64,000 nt of DNA from Pontibacter liquoris (GTDB lineage: Bacteria; Bacteroidota; Bacteroidia; Cytophagales; Hymenobacteraceae), in the NCBI RefSeq assembly GCF_022758235.1, contig NZ_JALEBG010000001.1, forward strand, positions 1,426,001 to 1,490,000. Direction: 5' to 3'. The notes beneath the pieces are model-generated. The model made no database searches and was not told the origin of the DNA. It saw nothing but the letters and a program-made list of their open reading frames with translations. Position 1 is the first letter of the stretch, and each line of letters opens with the position of its first letter. Positions 56,384 through 64,000 of this stretch are shown piece after piece. The position numbers were made by a program, and so were the translations under genes.

Positions 56384-56805
56384 CTTGTACTCTTTGATTT
56401 TACTTGTTTATACTTGCTTGCTTATACTTGCGCAAAGATACGGCAAGGGGATAGAAGTACGGGGAATTAAAGTATAAACCTGCTGCCTGTTGTACCTGAT
56501 CAGTTGCAGAATTTTAAGCGGGAAGGTGTAAGCGAAGAAACCGGGAGAAGCGAAACGTTAAAGGTATATTTTGCAACGGCAAGTACCTGTGTGGGGGTGA
56601 TTTCTGAAGTCTTGCGCTGCTGATCCTGAATTTTAGGCAAAGAAGCATCTTACAGGTGTAGCTGCCGTTTAAAGTTTAATTTTGATATTGTGCAAGCGCA
56701 ACATAAAATGCTGTAGCTGGTGCCGGCAGCACGGGCTGTCTTGCCAGCTAACTGCTCAATTCAAAACATTTATGTTCACGATCTGATCCGTTTACCTGAC
56801 CGCCT
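56384..56805. other. intergenic region between divergent MFS and amidase genes
   Basis: The stretch holds two same-facing TATACTT motifs (56409 and 56423), one AAGTATA (near 56470), the MFS -7 box (56433-56440) and a TAATTTTG box (56677-56684) that fits TAnnTTTG for the amidase gene, 122 bases before its start. No coding frame is seen. Confidence 0.5.
56433..56440 (-). promoter_or_regulatory. -7 box for the MFS transporter gene
   Basis: On the minus strand the bases read TATCTTTG, an exact TAnnTTTG match, 50 bases before the start codon. Two TATACTT motifs lie between it and the start. Confidence 0.55.
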
Positions 56806-58398
56806 ATGCAACGCACGTTTACAACTGTTTTATACTTGCTCATTTCGCTGCTGCTGTTCAACAGCTGCAAACAAAAAGCTTCCTCCACGGCCTCAGGTAG
56901 CGGGGCGTTAAAGCTGGAAGAAGCCACCATCGCCGATGTGCAGCAGGCATTAAAGAACGGCACCTGTAGCTGCGAACAGCTGGTAACTGCTTACCTGCAA
57001 CGCATCCAAAAGTATGATCAGCCTACCCGGCTCAATGCCATTGTGGTGACCAACCCCGAAGCGATCAGCACGGCCCGCGCCCTCGACCAGGAGTATAAGC
57101 AAACCGGAAAGCTCCGCAGGCTGCATTGTGTGCCCCTGATCGTGAAGGATAACTATAACACAGCCGGCCTGCAAACCACGGCTGGCTCGCTGGCCCTGAA
57201 AGGTTTTGCCCCCAAAGAAGATGCTTACCAGGTAGAAGTGTTGAAAAAAGCCGGCGCAGTCGTGCTGGCCAAATCAAATATGGCCGAGTGGGCCTTCAGC
57301 CCGATGGTCAGCATCAGCTCCATTGCCGGTGAAACGCTGAATCCCTACAACCTGGCCCATGTACCGGCCGGCTCCAGCGGTGGCACCGCCGCTGCCGTGG
57401 CAGCCAACATGGGGCTTGTGGGACTTGGCTCCGATACGGGCAACTCCATTCGCGGCCCTTCTTCGCATAATGCGCTGGTCGGTTTCCGAACCACCATGGG
57501 CCTGACCAGCCGCCACGGGATTGTGCCGCTCTACCTGCGCAACGATGTGGGCGGCCCAATGGCGCGTACCGTTACAGATGCCACCAAAATACTGGAAGTA
57601 ACCGCCGGCTACGACCCGGCGGACCCCCTGACAAAGTATGGGCAAGGCAAAGTGCTCCAAAACTACAGCCAGTACCTGGACAAGAACGGACTGAAAGGCG
57701 CCCGCATCGGGGTGCTCCGAACGCTGAGCAACAAAGACCCTGATCCGCAGGTAAAGGCCTTGTTCGAACAGGCCCTGGCGGACCTGAAGAAGTTAGGGGC
57801 TGTGATCGTGGACTCTGTGGTGATAGCCGATTTTGATACGTTACGCAAAGACCAGTGGTGCGATGTTTTCCAGGAGGATATCAACGCCTACCTGGCCGCT
57901 ATGGGACCTAATGTGCCGGTAAAGAATCTGCAGGAAATTGTGGCCTCTGGCAAGTATGCACCCTACATTGAAGAGAACCTGAAGTACTTCCTGACCCATC
58001 AGGATAATCAGCATAACCCTGCCCATACTTGCTCCGACGCATTTACCGACCCCCGGCGCATTGCCTTCCGCAAGGCCGTGGAGCAGGCCATGGACCGCCG
58101 GCAGCTGGGCGCCATCATCTACCCGACCTGGAACAACCCGCCCGCCCGGGTAGGCGACTTTGAAGGCTACAAAGGCGATAACAGCCAGATCATTGCCCCG
58201 CATACCGGCCAGCCAGCTTTTACCGTACCTATGGGCTATACCTACGATAACCTGCCTGCCGGCCTTCAGTTCCTGGGCCGCATGTTCGATGAGCCAACGC
58301 TGATCAGGTATACGTATGCCTATGAGCAGGGCACCAAGCACCGAAAGCCCCCGGTAAAATTTACAGACGGCGAAACAGTAGGCGGGAAGCGTAAATAA
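56806..58398 (+). CDS. amidase signature family lipoprotein
   Basis: The 530-aa protein has a lipoprotein signal (LLFNSC, Cys21), then an amidase-signature domain with the Ser-cisSer-Lys triad: Lys114 in PLIVKDNYN, the cis-Ser at about 190 (AGSSGGTAAAVAANMG) and the nucleophile Ser214 in GSDTGNSIRGP. It hydrolyses a primary amide or amide-linked substrate in the envelope; GatA-type roles are excluded by the lipobox. The substrate is unknown. It converges with the isoaspartyl peptidase gene over a strong terminator. Confidence 0.9.
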   Translation: MQRTFTTVLYLLISLLLFNSCKQKASSTASGSGALKLEEATIADVQQALKNGTCSCEQLVTAYLQRIQKYDQPTRLNAIVVTNPEAISTARALDQEYKQTGKLRRLHCVPLIVKDNYNTAGLQTTAGSLALKGFAPKEDAYQVEVLKKAGAVVLAKSNMAEWAFSPMVSISSIAGETLNPYNLAHVPAGSSGGTAAAVAANMGLVGLGSDTGNSIRGPSSHNALVGFRTTMGLTSRHGIVPLYLRNDVGGPMARTVTDATKILEVTAGYDPADPLTKYGQGKVLQNYSQYLDKNGLKGARIGVLRTLSNKDPDPQVKALFEQALADLKKLGAVIVDSVVIADFDTLRKDQWCDVFQEDINAYLAAMGPNVPVKNLQEIVASGKYAPYIEENLKYFLTHQDNQHNPAHTCSDAFTDPRRIAFRKAVEQAMDRRQLGAIIYPTWNNPPARVGDFEGYKGDNSQIIAPHTGQPAFTVPMGYTYDNLPAGLQFLGRMFDEPTLIRYTYAYEQGTKHRKPPVKFTDGETVGGKRK

Positions 58399-58500
58399 AG
58401 CAATCATGCAAAAGCATCGGAATCACCTTCAAGTATAGGGCCGGATTTCTGGTTTGCTTTTGGACTATAATTAAAGGAGCGCTCTTGTTGGATAACTAAG

Positions 58501-58545
58501 AAAAGAGAAGGGACTCAGCCAATCGCTCGAGTCCCTTCTCTTTTT
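58501..58545. terminator. bidirectional terminator, 16-bp stem
   Basis: Bases 58501-58516 are complementary to 58529-58544 (core GAGAAGGGACTC) with a 12-nt loop. A4 and T5 flanks serve both the amidase gene and the converging peptidase gene. Confidence 0.92.
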
Positions 58546-58596
58546 AGGTAGTATAGCCCATCCGTGCTTCTATAAGTATAAAAGCTGATCGGTTTT

Positions 58597-59544
58597 TTAC
58601 TTCTTGAGGTAAATCGCGATGCCCTGCTGTCTGGCGCTTGTTTTCCAGCCGCGGTGCATGCGCTCGCTGTTAAAAACCAGGGCGATATTCCCCTGCGGGT
58701 CCACGCCGATCACACCTACATCGCCCTCTTCGGCTTTTACACGTTCCAGCACAACGGTTTCACAGGCTTGCTGCAGCGTCATTCCTTTGTATTCCATCAG
58801 CGCTGATATGTCGTAGGCAATGATATTTTTCATCAACAGCTCCCCGTCACCAGTACCTGAAATAGCGCAGGTTTTGTTATTGGCATAGCAGCCAACCCCC
58901 ACAATGCAGCTGTCGCCAATGCGGCCTATTTTCTTGTTTTCGATGCCACCTGTCGAGGTCGCGGCCGCTACCATCCCTTCCCGGTCAAGGGCCACAGCCC
59001 CAACGGTGCCATGCATGCGGGCATTGAGCTCATCTAAACCAATCCGGTCGCTGCTGGTAAATTCCTCTTCCCGTTTTTTAGAGAACAGGTCAAACTGGTG
59101 TTCGGTGATAAAATAGGAGGCAGGCTCCATGCGGATATCGATCTTTTTGGCGTATTCCAACGCGCCCATATCGCCCAGAAAACGGTACTTGGTATTCAGC
59201 ATCACGGCTTTTGCCAGCGAGATCGGGTTTCGGATATTGCGGACCAGCGCCACAGCCCCCGACGACTGATCGCTGCCGCGCATAATGGCTGCATCCATTT
59301 CCACTTCGCCATTCGCGTTCAGCGCGGAGCCCCGGCCGGCATTAAATAGCGGGTTGTCTTCCAGTTTTTTCACCGCGGCATCTACCGCATCTACTGCTGT
59401 TCCGCCTTCTTCCAGTACCAGGTAGCCGGCATCCACGGCATCCTGTAAGCCTTTTTCATATGCTTTTTTATTTTCATGGATATGATCCGAGTCAGGACCT
59501 GCACCACCGTGTACCACAATGGCAATCGAGTTTTTCTTCGCCAT
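58597..59544 (-). CDS. isoaspartyl peptidase / L-asparaginase (plant-type)
   Basis: The 315-aa cytoplasmic Ntn-hydrolase has IAIVVHGGAG at the start, DAVDAAVKKLEDNPLFNAGRGSALNANGEVEMDA, and the self-cleavage site Gly179-Thr180 (MHGTVGAVALD) with Thr180 as nucleophile, followed by GRIGDSCIVGVGCYANN and SGTGDGELLM. It removes isoaspartyl dipeptides and asparagine. It has no signal peptide, unlike the glycosylasparaginase at 33904. It is monocistronic. Confidence 0.92.
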   Translation of the reverse strand: MAKKNSIAIVVHGGAGPDSDHIHENKKAYEKGLQDAVDAGYLVLEEGGTAVDAVDAAVKKLEDNPLFNAGRGSALNANGEVEMDAAIMRGSDQSSGAVALVRNIRNPISLAKAVMLNTKYRFLGDMGALEYAKKIDIRMEPASYFITEHQFDLFSKKREEEFTSSDRIGLDELNARMHGTVGAVALDREGMVAAATSTGGIENKKIGRIGDSCIVGVGCYANNKTCAISGTGDGELLMKNIIAYDISALMEYKGMTLQQACETVVLERVKAEEGDVGVIGVDPQGNIALVFNSERMHRGWKTSARQQGIAIYLKK

Positions 59545-59762
59545 AAAGTTTCTTTTCAGTATTCTGAGGTTGATTAAAAGTGGGAGCTCCCCAGTAGTAC
59601 GTTAATCCCTTTTATGTGTTAAACCATCACTTTTAACAGAACAGCGAACAGACTGGCACCCGGACGGGCAAACAGCAACGGCCTCTCGACATTATTTAGT
59701 AACTTGTGGTTTGATCAGGACAAATGATCAATTCCGACTATTTCAATTACAAAGAAAATCAG

Positions 59763-61958
59763 ATGAAAAATAACATATTAGCGACGGGCAGGAAATCAGG
59801 GTTATTTGTTTTTCTGGCGCTGGCAAGCTGCACAACCACGCATACCACCGAGCAATCGCAACAAACACAAGCCGCCATGGAGCAGAAAAAAGAGGAAACC
59901 AATCCGCTGTTAGTTAAATGGAGCGGTCCTTACGGTGGTGTGCCGGCTTTTGACAAGATGAACCTGGCGGACCTAAAGCCTGCCGTGGAAAGGGGTATGG
60001 CCCTGCAGCTGGCCGAGATTGAGGCGATTGCAGCAAACCCAGCGCCGGCTACCTTCGAGAACACCATCGAGGCGATGGAAAAAGCCGGCAAGGAACTGAA
60101 CAGCGCCCTGACATACTATGGCATCTGGAGCTCGAACATGTCTACGCCAGAGTTCCGGGCTGTGCAGGCAGCGCTCGCTCCTGAGCTGTCGGATTTCAGA
60201 TCGAAGATCTCGCAAAATGCAAAGCTATTCCAGCGTATCAAGACCGTGTATGAGAACGCTCAGAAAACCCCGTTGCCGGCCGACCAGCAGCGCGTGGTGC
60301 AACTGGTGTATGAAGATTTTGCCATGGAAGGCGCCAACCTGGATGCCGCAGCCAAAGCACGCTATGCTGCCATCAACAAAGAGCTCTCGTCATTGTATAC
60401 CACCTTCTCTAATAACATACTGGCCGACGAAGAGAAGTATATAACCTACCTGACCAAAGACCAGCTGAGCGGTTTGCCTGAGTCGTTTATCAAAGCAGCT
60501 GCCAAAGCTGCTACTGACAATGGCCAGTCCGGCAAGTATGCCGTAACTAATACACGCTCGTCCATGGACCAGTTCCTGACCTACTCCGATGAGCGGGCGC
60601 TGCGGGAGAAAGTATGGAACACGTACTATTCCCGCGCCGACAATGGCGATGAGTATGACAATAACGCTAATATTGCCAAGATCCTGCAGCTGCGCGATGA
60701 GCGCGTGGCCCTGTTAGGGTATGATAACTATGCCGAGTGGCGCCTGCAAAACCGCATGGCCAAAACACCCGAACGCGCCATGGATCTGATGAATGCCGTA
60801 TGGCCAGCCGCCCTGGCCCGGGTGAAAGAGGAAGTAGCCGACATGCAGAAAGTAGCCAACGCTACGAGCAAAACCAAAATCACCATTGCCCCTTGGGATT
60901 ACCGCTATTATGCCGAAAAGGTGCGCAAGCAGAAGTATGACCTCAACTCGGATGAGGTGAAGCAATACTTGCAGCTCGACAATCTGACGCAGGCGTTGTT
61001 CTTTACAGCCGGTGAGCTGTTCAACTATAAGTTTACGCCCGTGCCGGAAGGATCGGTGCCTGTATTCCAGGAGGATGTGAAAGTATGGGAAGTAACGGAT
61101 AAAACCACCGGCGAGCACATTGGCCTGTGGTACCTGGACCCTTACGCGCGGCAGGGCAAACGCTCCGGTGCCTGGGCAACCACCTACCGCAGCCATACGA
61201 CCTTTAATGGCAAAGAAACTGTGCTGGCCTCCAACAACTCTAACTTTGTGAAGCCTGCGCCCGGCGAGCCCCTGCTGGTTTCGTGGGACGATGCTACTAC
61301 GTTTTTCCATGAGTTCGGCCACGCGCTGCATTTCTTCTCCTCAAACGTAAAATATCCGACGCTCAACAGCGGCGTGCGCGATTATACCGAGTTTCATTCG
61401 CAGTTGCTGGAGCGCTGGCTGTCTACCGACAAGGTAATCAACCAGTTCCTGAAGCACAATAAAACAGGTGCGGTGATGCCGGCCTCGCTGGTAGCCAAGA
61501 TCAAGAAGGCCGCTACTTTTAACCAGGGGTTTGAAACCACCGAGTTCCTGGCCTCTGCGCTGATGGATATGAAGTATCATACCGTAGACCCGACAGGCAT
61601 TGACCCGGACAAGTTTGAACGCGAGACGCTGGCTGCCTTGAACATGCCGAAAGAAATTGTGATGCGCCACCGTTCACCGCATTTCGGGCATGTGTTCTCC
61701 GGCGAGGGCTATGCTACAGGGTATTATGGCTATTTGTGGGCCGATGTATTAACGTCTGACGCAGCGGAAGCGTTTGAAGAGGCGCCAGGCGGGTTTTACG
61801 ACAAAGACGTAGCTGCTAAACTGGTGAAGTACTTGTTTGCTCCACGTAACTCCATGGATCCTGCGGAAGCATACCGTTTGTTCCGTGGCCGCGATGCGAA
61901 AATAGATGCCCTGATGCGCGACCGTGGTTTCCCGGTGCCGGCGCAGAAAGCAAAGTAG
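59763..61958 (+). CDS. M3 family metallopeptidase (Dcp/oligopeptidase-like), lipoprotein
   Basis: The 731-aa peptidase starts at 59763 with a lipoprotein signal (LFVFLALASC) and a Thr/Gln-rich linker. The thimet-oligopeptidase-type fold follows, with zinc site HEFGH at 516-520 (DATTFFHEFGHALHFF) and the downstream Glu in YTEFHSQLLERW. SPHFGHVFSGEGYATGYYGYLWADVL is the substrate-binding tyrosine region. It cleaves short peptides or C-terminal dipeptides in the envelope. The frame's earlier ATG (59724) adds 13 polar residues before the signal and is unlikely. Confidence 0.9.
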   Translation: MKNNILATGRKSGLFVFLALASCTTTHTTEQSQQTQAAMEQKKEETNPLLVKWSGPYGGVPAFDKMNLADLKPAVERGMALQLAEIEAIAANPAPATFENTIEAMEKAGKELNSALTYYGIWSSNMSTPEFRAVQAALAPELSDFRSKISQNAKLFQRIKTVYENAQKTPLPADQQRVVQLVYEDFAMEGANLDAAAKARYAAINKELSSLYTTFSNNILADEEKYITYLTKDQLSGLPESFIKAAAKAATDNGQSGKYAVTNTRSSMDQFLTYSDERALREKVWNTYYSRADNGDEYDNNANIAKILQLRDERVALLGYDNYAEWRLQNRMAKTPERAMDLMNAVWPAALARVKEEVADMQKVANATSKTKITIAPWDYRYYAEKVRKQKYDLNSDEVKQYLQLDNLTQALFFTAGELFNYKFTPVPEGSVPVFQEDVKVWEVTDKTTGEHIGLWYLDPYARQGKRSGAWATTYRSHTTFNGKETVLASNNSNFVKPAPGEPLLVSWDDATTFFHEFGHALHFFSSNVKYPTLNSGVRDYTEFHSQLLERWLSTDKVINQFLKHNKTGAVMPASLVAKIKKAATFNQGFETTEFLASALMDMKYHTVDPTGIDPDKFERETLAALNMPKEIVMRHRSPHFGHVFSGEGYATGYYGYLWADVLTSDAAEAFEEAPGGFYDKDVAAKLVKYLFAPRNSMDPAEAYRLFRGRDAKIDALMRDRGFPVPAQKAK

Positions 61959-61980
61959 TGGACGCTTTTAGCGTGTACAC

Positions 61981-62010
61981 AAAAAGGGCTGCCAACGGGC
62001 AGCTCTTTTT
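61981..62010. terminator. bidirectional terminator between M3 peptidase and xth
   Basis: A 13-bp stem (core GGGCTGCC/GGCAGCTC with one G-T pair, A5/T5 flanks) has an AACG loop. It lies 22 bases after the peptidase stop and 4 bases from the xth stop. Confidence 0.92.
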
Positions 62011-62013
62011 GTT

Positions 62014-62796
62014 TTATACCTTTTCGTCTGCCACTTCAATCCAGACCGGAGCATGGTCACTTGACTTGTCCCACCCCCGGACATCGCGGTTTACACCAGC
62101 GGCAACCAGGCGGCTTTCCAGGTGCGGGCTGAGCAGGAAATGATCGATGCGTAAGCCGGCGTTGCGTCCGTAGGAGTTGCGGAAATAATCCCAGAAAGTA
62201 TAGATGTGCTCATCCGGGTGAAGTTTGCGGAGGGCATCCGTCCAGCCTTGTGCCAGCAGGTTTTGGAAAGCCGCCCGTGACTCGGGCCGGAACAGGGCAT
62301 CGTCGAGCCAGCGCTCCGGCTTGTAGGCATCGGCTTCGGTCGGGATCACGTTGTAGTCCCCGGTCAAAACCACCGGCGCATCCGAGGCGAGCAGGCCGGC
62401 CGCATGCGCTATCAGCCGATCAAACCAGCGGAGCTTGTAATCAAACTTCGGGCCGGGAGCGGGGTTGCCGTTGGGCAGGTATATACAGCCGATGTGAATG
62501 CCGTTGACCCTCGCCTCAAGGTAGCGGCTCTGCTCATCTTCCGGATCACCTGGTAAACCTTGCCGTACCAATTCTGGTTGCGTATTACGAGCAAGTATGG
62601 CTACGCCGTTCCAGCTTTTCTGGCCTTGCCACACCGCCTGATAACCGGCATCCTTCAGGGCTTCTTCTGGAAAGTTTTCCTGGGGAGCCTTTAACTCCTG
62701 CAGGCAAACCACATCCGGGGTTGTTTCCTGAAGCCAGCGGAGGAGCACTGGCAGGCGTGCTTTGATCCCATTCACGTTATAGGTCGCTATTTTCAT
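62014..62796 (-). CDS. xth: exodeoxyribonuclease III
   Basis: The 260-aa AP endonuclease/3' exonuclease has KIATYNVNGIKARLPVLLRWL, VVCLQELKAP (metal-binding Glu), GDYNVIPTEADAY (Asp and Asn) and RIDHFLLS plus KSSDHAPVWIE (catalytic Asp-His). It cuts at abasic sites in base excision repair. I start at 62796 because MKIATYNVNG is the conserved beginning; the longer frame to 62859 adds 21 cysteine-rich residues. One TATACTT motif lies just upstream. Confidence 0.93.
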   Translation of the reverse strand: MKIATYNVNGIKARLPVLLRWLQETTPDVVCLQELKAPQENFPEEALKDAGYQAVWQGQKSWNGVAILARNTQPELVRQGLPGDPEDEQSRYLEARVNGIHIGCIYLPNGNPAPGPKFDYKLRWFDRLIAHAAGLLASDAPVVLTGDYNVIPTEADAYKPERWLDDALFRPESRAAFQNLLAQGWTDALRKLHPDEHIYTFWDYFRNSYGRNAGLRIDHFLLSPHLESRLVAAGVNRDVRGWDKSSDHAPVWIEVADEKV

Positions 62797-63452
62797 GTCA
62801 TCCTGTTTATACTTGCTGCAGCTGTGGGCATCCGTTTCGCAGTAGCCCCACACCAACACGCAAAACGATCATTTTGCCAGTCAGGATACACGGAAAGGAA
62901 ATCTTTACTTGTTAGAGCTTGTACTTTCTTTCTAAGATTATGCCTGAAGCTTTAAAAGAGTAAAATGTAACAAAAGTAAGTAGTTGATTATTATATGTCG
63001 CTCCTAGCAGTATGGGCAAGTTGGTTTGAGTGATGATCTATGTAGAACCGTGTTTTGCCGCTTTATGGCATAAATAGCAGGAGTTGTTTTAGACAAATAA
63101 GTTGCCTTTAACCAAGTTGCATCATTTATCTGAAGTTAAAAAACGACGATAACTTATTGATTATATGAATATAAATAAATATGTTTACTTATCCTGAAAA
63201 GGAATATACTATTGAAGTTATAGAAGCGAATAGGGCCGGATGCGGTGAGTAATAGGGCATTTATAGCTTTGTGTTAGCGGCAGGAAAAGAATTAAGAGTT
63301 TTGTTATTGGAATAATTGCTTAATAAAGTGGATCAATCACAGCCATTAATCTACTTTATGCGTACTCAGAAAAATACGTAGCTATATTTTGATATGTAAT
63401 TAATCGCTCATCAGGGTTCTCTTTTTATTGTTCAACCAATAAACAATGGTAT
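62797..63452. other. AT-rich intergenic region upstream of susC
   Basis: About 650 bases with distinctly lower GC than the rest hold no convincing gene. A 23-codon frame at 63181-63252 (MFTYPEKEYTIEVIEANRAGC...) is too short to call. No exact TAnnTTTG box was found. The stretch presumably carries the promoter and regulatory sites of the susC-like operon that continues beyond the window. Confidence 0.45.
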
Positions 63453-64000
63453 ATGACAAATTCTTTACGCAAGCTATCACTACTTACGCCGGTATTGCTA
63501 TGCGCAGGCCTGCAGGTGCCCCTTCGGGCGGCGGCCAGTGCTCCTCCTTCCTTCAGCAGTTCGCTCAGCGTTTCGAATAGCCCAGAAATTTTTGCTATTG
63601 AGTTGACAGGAAAAGTGACGGACGAAAAGGGGCAAGGGTTGCCGGGCGTTACAGTGCTCCTGAAAGGCACAACCATCGGTACTGCTACGGATATGAACGG
63701 CAGCTATGCGCTCAGCATACCCGACGGGCAACAAAACCCTACCCTTGTCATATCCTTTATTGGCTACCAAACCCAGGAAATCCCGGTTGGCAGCCAAACC
63801 GTGGTAAATGTGCAAATGCAGCCGGACATTAAGGCGTTACAGGAGGTGGTCGTGACGGGATACGGCACACAACGGAAAGCAGACGTAACCGGCGCGACAG
63901 CTACCGTAACTTCGAAAGATCTGAATGCCGGCGTGATCAACAACCCGATGCAGGCGGTGCAGGGTAAGGTAGCCGGCCTGAACGTAGTGTCGGGTGGCGG
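63453..64000 (+). CDS. SusC/RagA family TonB-linked outer membrane protein, N-terminal part (runs off the right edge)
   Basis: The first 182 codons are visible. They encode a signal-like N-terminus (about 1-28), a CarboxypepD_reg-like domain (LTGKVTDEKGQGLPGVTVLLKGT... VISFIGYQTQEIPVG), the TonB-box/plug start LQEVVVTGYGTQRKADVTGA and NPMQAVQGKVAGLNVVSGG. SusC proteins form the outer-membrane pore of glycan or peptide uptake systems and are normally followed by a susD gene, which would lie outside the window. The substrate is unknown. Minus-strand frames here are shadows. Confidence 0.95.
   Translation, partial: MTNSLRKLSLLTPVLLCAGLQVPLRAAASAPPSFSSSLSVSNSPEIFAIELTGKVTDEKGQGLPGVTVLLKGTTIGTATDMNGSYALSIPDGQQNPTLVISFIGYQTQEIPVGSQTVVNVQMQPDIKALQEVVVTGYGTQRKADVTGATATVTSKDLNAGVINNPMQAVQGKVAGLNVVSGG

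Noticed and set aside
63181..63252. 23-codon frame upstream of susC
   Set aside because: The composition is protein-like, but it is too short to support without expression or conservation data.

Overview
The window comes from a Gram-negative bacterium of the phylum Bacteroidota, most likely order Cytophagales and family Hymenobacteraceae (a Pontibacter/Rufibacter-like genome; this placement is inference). The evidence is a SusC/RagA-type TonB-linked receptor at the right edge, an OMP beta-barrel protein, DUF4382/DUF4833/DUF3037 proteins, Bacteroidota-type -7 boxes (TAnnTTTG), few Shine-Dalgarno sites, and a serine palmitoyltransferase pathway. No rRNA, tRNA, CRISPR array, transposase or phage gene was seen, so this looks like ordinary chromosome.

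Layout. 1-4.0 kb: a cut-off hypothetical gene, small proteins, a HipA-like kinase/DUF3037 pair and two cold-shock proteins. 4.5-12.5 kb: a tightly packed plus-strand operon that appears to encode a nearly complete route to inositol-phosphoryl-ceramide: serine palmitoyltransferase, bacterial ceramide synthase, ceramide reductase, PgpA-like phosphatase, GtrA protein, PI-phosphate synthase-like CDP-alcohol transferase, DUF4833 protein, fatty-acid hydroxylase, Aur1-like PAP2 enzyme and HAD phosphatase, followed by a TetR regulator. 13-25 kb: carboxylesterase, pirin, DUF4382 lipoprotein, penicillin-acylase lipoprotein, oxidoreductase, a frameshifted glucan phosphorylase and an ABC exporter. 25-38 kb: an MgtA-type ATPase behind FtsH, a DmpA peptidase overlapped by a class IV aminotransferase, CutC with glycosylasparaginase, a nucleotidyltransferase and two nucleases/phosphatases. 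38-50 kb: peptide transporter, GH36 alpha-galactosidase, and an ion-handling group (CPA2 antiporter, CNNM/CorC protein, Ca2+-type ATPase). 49-64 kb: LigB dioxygenase, alanine symporter, beta-barrel OMP, MFS exporter, amidase, isoaspartyl peptidase, M3 peptidase, exonuclease III and the start of a susC gene.

Two features stand out. The first is the sphingolipid/inositol-lipid operon, which gathers in one transcription unit genes that are unlinked in better-known Bacteroidota. The second is a dispersed heptamer, AAGTATA/TATACTT: a manual scan found about 80 copies against about 6 expected, half of them in the roughly 15% of the window that is intergenic. The same hexamer core forms a perfect 94-bp tandem array (about 15.7 copies of AAGTAT) at 32332-32425.
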